Of a stretch of DNA of 64,000 bases, positions 60,089 to 64,000 are shown piece by piece; positions within the stretch are counted from its first letter, which is position 1, and the number at the start of each line of letters is the position of its first letter. The position numbers and the translations under genes are program-made. Under the pieces are notes generated by a model. That model saw only the letters and a list, made by a program, of their open reading frames with translations. It had not been told where the DNA came from and did not search any database. Source of the stretch: Vibrio sp. MedPE-SWchi (GTDB lineage: Bacteria > Pseudomonadota > Gammaproteobacteria > Enterobacterales > Vibrionaceae); contig MPDB01000007.1 in NCBI GenBank assembly GCA_001874155.1, positions 1 through 64,000 on the forward strand, written 5' to 3'.

Positions 60089-60583
60089 TTAGATGGCTTT
60101 GTGCGGGTTGACCATTGAATGCCAACGACTCGTATCCACAGTGCACCCCAAGCTTCCTTTCCCATACTCACCGACTTGTTCCTGATGGCAGATTTCGAGC
60201 TTTACCTTCAATACAGTGACAGACACACTGAGATCAAAACGGCTACTAGACGGCAACGCATTTTGGTTATGATCTATTTGGCTTTGCGTCACGCCCGCTT
60301 TCGTCAACTGATTGAAAACCTCTTGGTAGAGCACCTCACCTTGTTTGCCCTTAGTGGTGATTGCCCAATGGGCTGTTTTCACGTTTTGTGGGTAATCCGC
60401 AATAAAATCACGCACCTTTTCAGCCGCCAGTTCTTGTTTGTCTGAATGCAACTGAAGTTGATAAGTCACAGGGATAACTTCAATTTCTGTTCCACGCGGC
60501 TCAACGATATGATCGACACAGCCAGTCAGTGAGAGAGAGACAAACAACATCGTTAACATCGGTTTCATTAGCGTTGATTTCAT
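60089..60583 (-). CDS. CpaD/RcpB-like Tad lipoprotein
   Basis: A 164-residue lipoprotein with lipobox 'LSLTGC' (Cys22) and a periplasmic domain with two late cysteines ('LEICHQ', 'LGCTVD'). By its place between rcpA and tadZ it corresponds to RcpB/CpaD, which stabilises the RcpA secretin at the outer membrane. Sequence likeness is weaker than position. The start overlaps the rcpA stop by four bases. Confidence 0.75.
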   Translation of the reverse strand: MKSTLMKPMLTMLFVSLSLTGCVDHIVEPRGTEIEVIPVTYQLQLHSDKQELAAEKVRDFIADYPQNVKTAHWAITTKGKQGEVLYQEVFNQLTKAGVTQSQIDHNQNALPSSSRFDLSVSVTVLKVKLEICHQEQVGEYGKGSLGCTVDTSRWHSMVNPHKAI

Positions 60584-61902
60584 TGACTAAACCCTCCTGA
60601 AGATAGAATTTCATCTGCCCATTTCTGTTGAGATTGTTCGTATTCACTCCCTAAGCCAAAGAAGCGTTTAAGGGTGCTGGTCTTTTTCATTGTTGGTAAT
60701 TGGATCTGCTCAGCTTTCAACGGCTGAACCAAATTCACCGTTGCGACAATCACCAACTCCGTCTTACTGCGCTCGGTTCCTGTATGGCGAAACAACGCGC
60801 CTATGATTGGAATGTCACCGATGTAAGGAATGCGTGTCAGTGACTCTTTCTCTTCACTGTTTAGCAAGCCTCCAAGCACAAAGCTTTGCCCATCTCCAAG
60901 TTCAACGGTTGTTTGTGCTCGTCGAGTTCTTAATGCAGGTAAGTCGAAGTTATCGCTGCTGTAACTGCCGTCGAGCGAGCTCACCTCTGGCGTCAATGCG
61001 AGCTTAATTTTGTCATCTCGTAGCACTTTCGCGAGCAGCTCTAATCGCACACCAAACTCCTTGTACTCAACGTTTGTGCCACCATCAATCACTGTCACCA
61101 CAGGAAGCTCTCCCCCTACAAGAAAGCTGGCTTTCTCACCAGAGATCACAGATAGATTAGGCTCAGCAAGCACCTGCCCAACGCTGTCAGTGCCCAATGC
61201 AGAAATTACCGACACGATGTCGCTGGCACTAAAGTGAGTGAGTTGATCAACGAATATGCCAGGGTTGCCGTTACTGCCCATTTTGATGCCAAAATCCTGC
61301 ATAAAGGAGTGTGAGACTTCAGCAATGGTCAGTTTGACATTGACCTGCTTGGTGGCTGATATTTCAACATTGTTGACCACACCCTGATAGTTCAGCTGCG
61401 TCATGAAGCCTACGTCTACGTCATCACTCTCTTCATCACTCATTTGATAGGATGTCGACGTGGCTGTTTTACCCAATAACTCACCCACCAACTGATGGAT
61501 GTTGTCTTTCTCTTGCTCATTCGCGACCAGTCCGCTCAGCACGACGTTATCGCCAATGCCTGCCACAGACACTTGGGCATTGGGAAACATCACCTCAATT
61601 TGCTGCTCGATGACTCGATAACTTTTATTGACCACCAGCAGTCGATTCAAGATCTCATTCCCTTGTGAATCAAAGGCGATGAATGAGGCTGACCCCATCG
61701 TGCGACCAAAAACCACCACTTTATGGCTGTCTATGACTTGATAGTCAGCGACGTTTTTTCCAGAGATGAACACCGAGGTCACCTCGCCACGAATAGAAAA
61801 CGTTTTGGCCTCGCCTACGGTTAAATTGGTCGAGCCTTGTGCCCAACTCCCTTGGGGAAACAGCACGAATAACATCAAAGCAAATAGCGTTGTTCTCATC
61901 AT
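60580..61902 (-). CDS. rcpA: Tad outer-membrane secretin RcpA (CpaC)
   Basis: A 440-residue secretin with a signal peptide (about 1-21, 'GSWA'), an N-terminal pilus-machinery domain, a BON domain (about 105-150) and the C-terminal secretin domain with 'VLAEPNLSVISGEKASFLVG' near 245 and 'QTTVELGDGQSFVLGGLL' near 340. It forms the gated channel for the Flp pilus. Confidence 0.93.
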   Translation of the reverse strand: MMRTTLFALMLFVLFPQGSWAQGSTNLTVGEAKTFSIRGEVTSVFISGKNVADYQVIDSHKVVVFGRTMGSASFIAFDSQGNEILNRLLVVNKSYRVIEQQIEVMFPNAQVSVAGIGDNVVLSGLVANEQEKDNIHQLVGELLGKTATSTSYQMSDEESDDVDVGFMTQLNYQGVVNNVEISATKQVNVKLTIAEVSHSFMQDFGIKMGSNGNPGIFVDQLTHFSASDIVSVISALGTDSVGQVLAEPNLSVISGEKASFLVGGELPVVTVIDGGTNVEYKEFGVRLELLAKVLRDDKIKLALTPEVSSLDGSYSSDNFDLPALRTRRAQTTVELGDGQSFVLGGLLNSEEKESLTRIPYIGDIPIIGALFRHTGTERSKTELVIVATVNLVQPLKAEQIQLPTMKKTSTLKRFFGLGSEYEQSQQKWADEILSSGGFSQ

Positions 61903-61908
61903 TTCCTC

Positions 61909-62697
61909 CTACTCAAAGCGATATTCACGAATGCCACTGGTGCCACCGCTGATTGGGATGATGTCGGAAGAGTCAGCTTCTAGATCATCAGAAAAGGCCT
62001 CCCCCAGTGATTTGTGCACCGCAACCTCGGCTATCCGCTGTGCCACCGTCAATTGCGCTAACTGCTGATTCGAAACCTGTAGAATTAAGGTCACCTGAGT
62101 CTCTTTTTCTAGCGTTAACGTGCTTACTGCTTTTTCGGATGACACCATATCCAACACCAACACTTGGGCTAACAATGGCGTCATGGTCAAGTGCTGGATA
62201 TCTGATACGGTGTCTTCACTGGACAAGTTTTGATCCGGCGTGGAAAGCACCGAAATATCCACCAAGTCACCAACCGCTATCGTGCCGCCCAGTACATCTT
62301 TTCCCGGAACCGTCACGTTGTAAGGCACAAAACCAGGCTGAATGACCGCCTGTAAGTACTGGCTATCACCAGGAGACGTCAACATATTCGGATCAACCCA
62401 CTCATTAGCGGCAATATCACGCACCGCAAAAACAGGCCCATTCCAATTCAATTCAATGTCTTGGTCGATGCCCAACGGTGATGCCTGAGCTTGTGACAAG
62501 TGCTTGATTTCAAAGTCACTTCGTTTTAGCTGCTGACCTTTTACCGCCGGGTGAGTCAATTGCCACACCTTATAAGTCACAACCTTAGTAGGCACCTCTG
62601 GCTGCACTGGCATGCTTTCCCCCGGCGCATTAACCACGCCATAAAGCCCAATAGATATAGCGACGAACGCTAAGCTAATAATGATTTTTGAGTTCAT
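61909..62697 (-). CDS. rcpC: Tad assembly protein RcpC (CpaB)
   Basis: A 262-residue exported protein with an N-terminal hydrophobic anchor (about 4-24) and a SAF domain near 50-130 ('HPAVKGQQLKRSDFEI', 'VPYNVTVPGKDVLGG'). RcpC works with RcpA in the outer-membrane part of the Tad machine; the SAF domain may bind cell-wall sugars. Confidence 0.9.
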   Translation of the reverse strand: MNSKIIISLAFVAISIGLYGVVNAPGESMPVQPEVPTKVVTYKVWQLTHPAVKGQQLKRSDFEIKHLSQAQASPLGIDQDIELNWNGPVFAVRDIAANEWVDPNMLTSPGDSQYLQAVIQPGFVPYNVTVPGKDVLGGTIAVGDLVDISVLSTPDQNLSSEDTVSDIQHLTMTPLLAQVLVLDMVSSEKAVSTLTLEKETQVTLILQVSNQQLAQLTVAQRIAEVAVHKSLGEAFSDDLEADSSDIIPISGGTSGIREYRFE

Positions 62698-62705
62698 TGT
62701 TCAAC

Positions 62706-63143
62706 CTATAACGAGGCAGCTATACCTAGTAAGCTTCCCAAACAAATTGGCACCCCATAGGGCACGCCATTGCTCGTCCACTCAGCGTTATTTGTCATTC
62801 GACCTAACACACACTGAGAAATAGCTAGGATTCCACCTGCAAAAAAAATCACATTCACCGCAAGCAACATCATGTTGGGCGATACCATTAAACTGAATGC
62901 GGCTAATAACTTACTGTCACCTGCCGCGACAATGTTGAAATAAAATAAAACGGCACCAAATGTCAGCACCATGAGTGGATGTAACATTTGCTCAAACCTA
63001 CCGGTCTGAAAGACAAAAAAAACACCCAGTAGAGCAACAACTACCACCACTCCATTGGGTATTTTTCGGTATCGAATATCTTGATAACTGGCTACTGCAG
63101 CCATGGCGGCTAAAGGAATTAACCACCACAGATTAGAAAGCAT
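62706..63143 (-). CDS. tadV: Tad prepilin peptidase TadV (CpaA)
   Basis: A 145-residue inner-membrane aspartic peptidase that matures Flp and the TadE/F pseudopilins. The first catalytic Asp is in 'YQDIRYRKIPNGV' near 22 and the second in 'AAGDSKLLAAFSL' near 75 (GxGD-like). It lacks the N-methylation domain, as usual for TadV. Confidence 0.92.
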   Translation of the reverse strand: MLSNLWWLIPLAAMAAVASYQDIRYRKIPNGVVVVVALLGVFFVFQTGRFEQMLHPLMVLTFGAVLFYFNIVAAGDSKLLAAFSLMVSPNMMLLAVNVIFFAGGILAISQCVLGRMTNNAEWTSNGVPYGVPICLGSLLGIAASL

Positions 63144-63146
63144 GAA

Positions 63147-63365
63147 TTAGCCCACATTTGGTGATGAGTTCGCCGCTTCAATGTTGCCAGTGATGGTCGT
63201 GATTGCGCCTTCTAGTGCTTCACGAAGTGAGTCGTTAAACACAGCCAGAACGATTGCCGACATACACACACCTAGGATTGCGTATTCAATCGCAGTGACA
63301 CCGCGTTGGTCATTCTTAAAGCTTTCTGTAAATAGCTGAGTTTTAATAAATAATTTAGTTAGCAT
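63147..63365 (-). CDS. flp: Flp major pilin
   Basis: A 72-residue type IVb pilin. Cleavage is expected at 'QRG|VTAIEYAILG', giving a mature protein with Glu5 and Tyr6, the Flp signature. A short hydrophobic helix and a small C-terminal part follow. The ATG at 63365 has a TTGGAGA site. It is the first gene of the thirteen- to fourteen-gene tad operon. Confidence 0.93.
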   Translation of the reverse strand: MLTKLFIKTQLFTESFKNDQRGVTAIEYAILGVCMSAIVLAVFNDSLREALEGAITTITGNIEAANSSPNVG

Positions 63366-63685
63366 TACTATCTCCAAATAGTTAAATATGTGTTTTTTCT
63401 TCGGGAGAAATAGTATTCACTGCACTATTTTTGAGCAACCAAAGAGTGACCAACCTCACGTTGTTTTGGCGTTTAGTGTCATTACATTCAGTTTGGGTTC
63501 AGTTTGAGAAGAACAAGCGCGGCTATTTAGCCCTCTTAGGAAAATAAGTTTTTTACGTGTTAGAGCATTTGCCGCTTTGCGTGGTAAAAACATTGAGGTA
63601 TGTTCAAGTAATACACAGACGGTAGACACGAGATCTATCCTTAATTACATAACAAGCAATCGCAATGAATTAGGTGCAGTAAGTA
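63366..63685. promoter_or_regulatory. intergenic control region of flp and avtA
   Basis: This 320-base region separates divergent flp and avtA and must hold both promoters. A direct repeat TTCAGTTTG (63487-63495 and 63498-63506) with 11-base spacing resembles an OmpR/PhoP-type regulator site. No other clear element was found. Confidence 0.5.
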
Positions 63686-64000
63686 ATGCAATTTTCTAAG
63701 TTTGGTGAAAAATTTAATCAGTATTCCGGTATTACCCAGTTAATGGATGATCTCAATGATGGTCTTCGCACCCCAGGTGCCATCATGCTCGGAGGTGGCA
63801 ACCCTGCCGCTATTCCTGCCATGCTCGATTACTTTCGCCAAGCCAGTGAAGAGATGCTCGCCAGTGGAGAACTCATCGCCTCAATGACCAACTATGATGG
63901 TCCACAAGGTAAAGATGTGTTTGTGAAAGGACTAGCAAAGCTGTTCAGAGAGACTTACGGTTGGGATATTTCTGAAAAGAACATCAGCCTGACCAATGGC
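63686..64000 (+). CDS. avtA: valine-pyruvate aminotransferase, partial
   Basis: The first 105 codons of AvtA, cut by the window edge. The N terminus 'MQFSKFGEKFNQYSGITQLM' and 'PGAIMLGGGNPAAIP' near residue 33 match the family, a PLP fold-type I transaminase that makes valine from 2-ketoisovalerate with alanine. A weak GTGCAGTAAG precedes the ATG. Confidence 0.93.
   Translation, partial: MQFSKFGEKFNQYSGITQLMDDLNDGLRTPGAIMLGGGNPAAIPAMLDYFRQASEEMLASGELIASMTNYDGPQGKDVFVKGLAKLFRETYGWDISEKNISLTNG

Overview
The window reads as a continuous piece of the larger chromosome of a Vibrio species, close to an rRNA operon. Gene content and order (yrdA/yrdB-aroE-hemF-tsaC, purEK, yrdD-smg-dprA-lysM facing def-fmt-rsmB-trkA-trkH, yihD-ccoG-srkA-dsbA, comM facing ilvGMEDA, tusA, glyQS) is the vertically inherited gammaproteobacterial pattern in its Vibrio version. 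Species cannot be fixed from the sequence alone.

Region 1 (1-31500) is core housekeeping DNA. It opens with the leader and two promoters of an rRNA operon that runs off the left edge on the minus strand. Then come carbonic anhydrase-like YrdA, a minus-strand shikimate/haem/tRNA-modification group, purEK behind a PurR operator, the dprA group, formylation and translation genes, potassium uptake, a redox group (ccoG, srkA, dsbA), comM, and the isoleucine-valine operon with a textbook leader-peptide attenuator. acuI ends this part.

Region 2 (about 32450-44640) is an accessory island. It is visibly AT-rich and ringed by decayed insertion sequences of the IS5, IS256, IS630 and IS4 types. It carries a lone multi-spanning GT-C/GT39-like glycosyltransferase and, on the other strand, a compact six-gene cluster: CDP-glucose 4,6-dehydratase, an SDR reductase, a DPM1/GtrB-like glycosyltransferase, glucose-1-phosphate cytidylyltransferase, a flippase-like membrane protein and a HemY-like FAD oxidoreductase. 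No wzx, wzy or chain-length regulator is present. The set looks like a self-contained route that makes a CDP-6-deoxyhexose, loads it on a lipid carrier and adds it to a surface or secreted acceptor. This is the best candidate for an undescribed system here.

Region 3 (44640-51920) returns to core: small membrane proteins, tusA, a GDT1/UPF0016 manganese exporter under a yybP-ykoY riboswitch, glyQ, and glyS. glyS carries an apparent 19-bp deletion that breaks the frame of an essential gene. A PhoP/PhoQ-like two-component pair follows.

Region 4 (51930-63380) is a complete Tad/Flp type IVc pilus operon on the minus strand, from flp and tadV through rcpCA, a CpaD-like lipoprotein, tadZABC, tadD, tadE, tadF and a von Willebrand TadG, ending with an OmpA-domain lipid-independent periplasmic protein. 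The window closes inside avtA.
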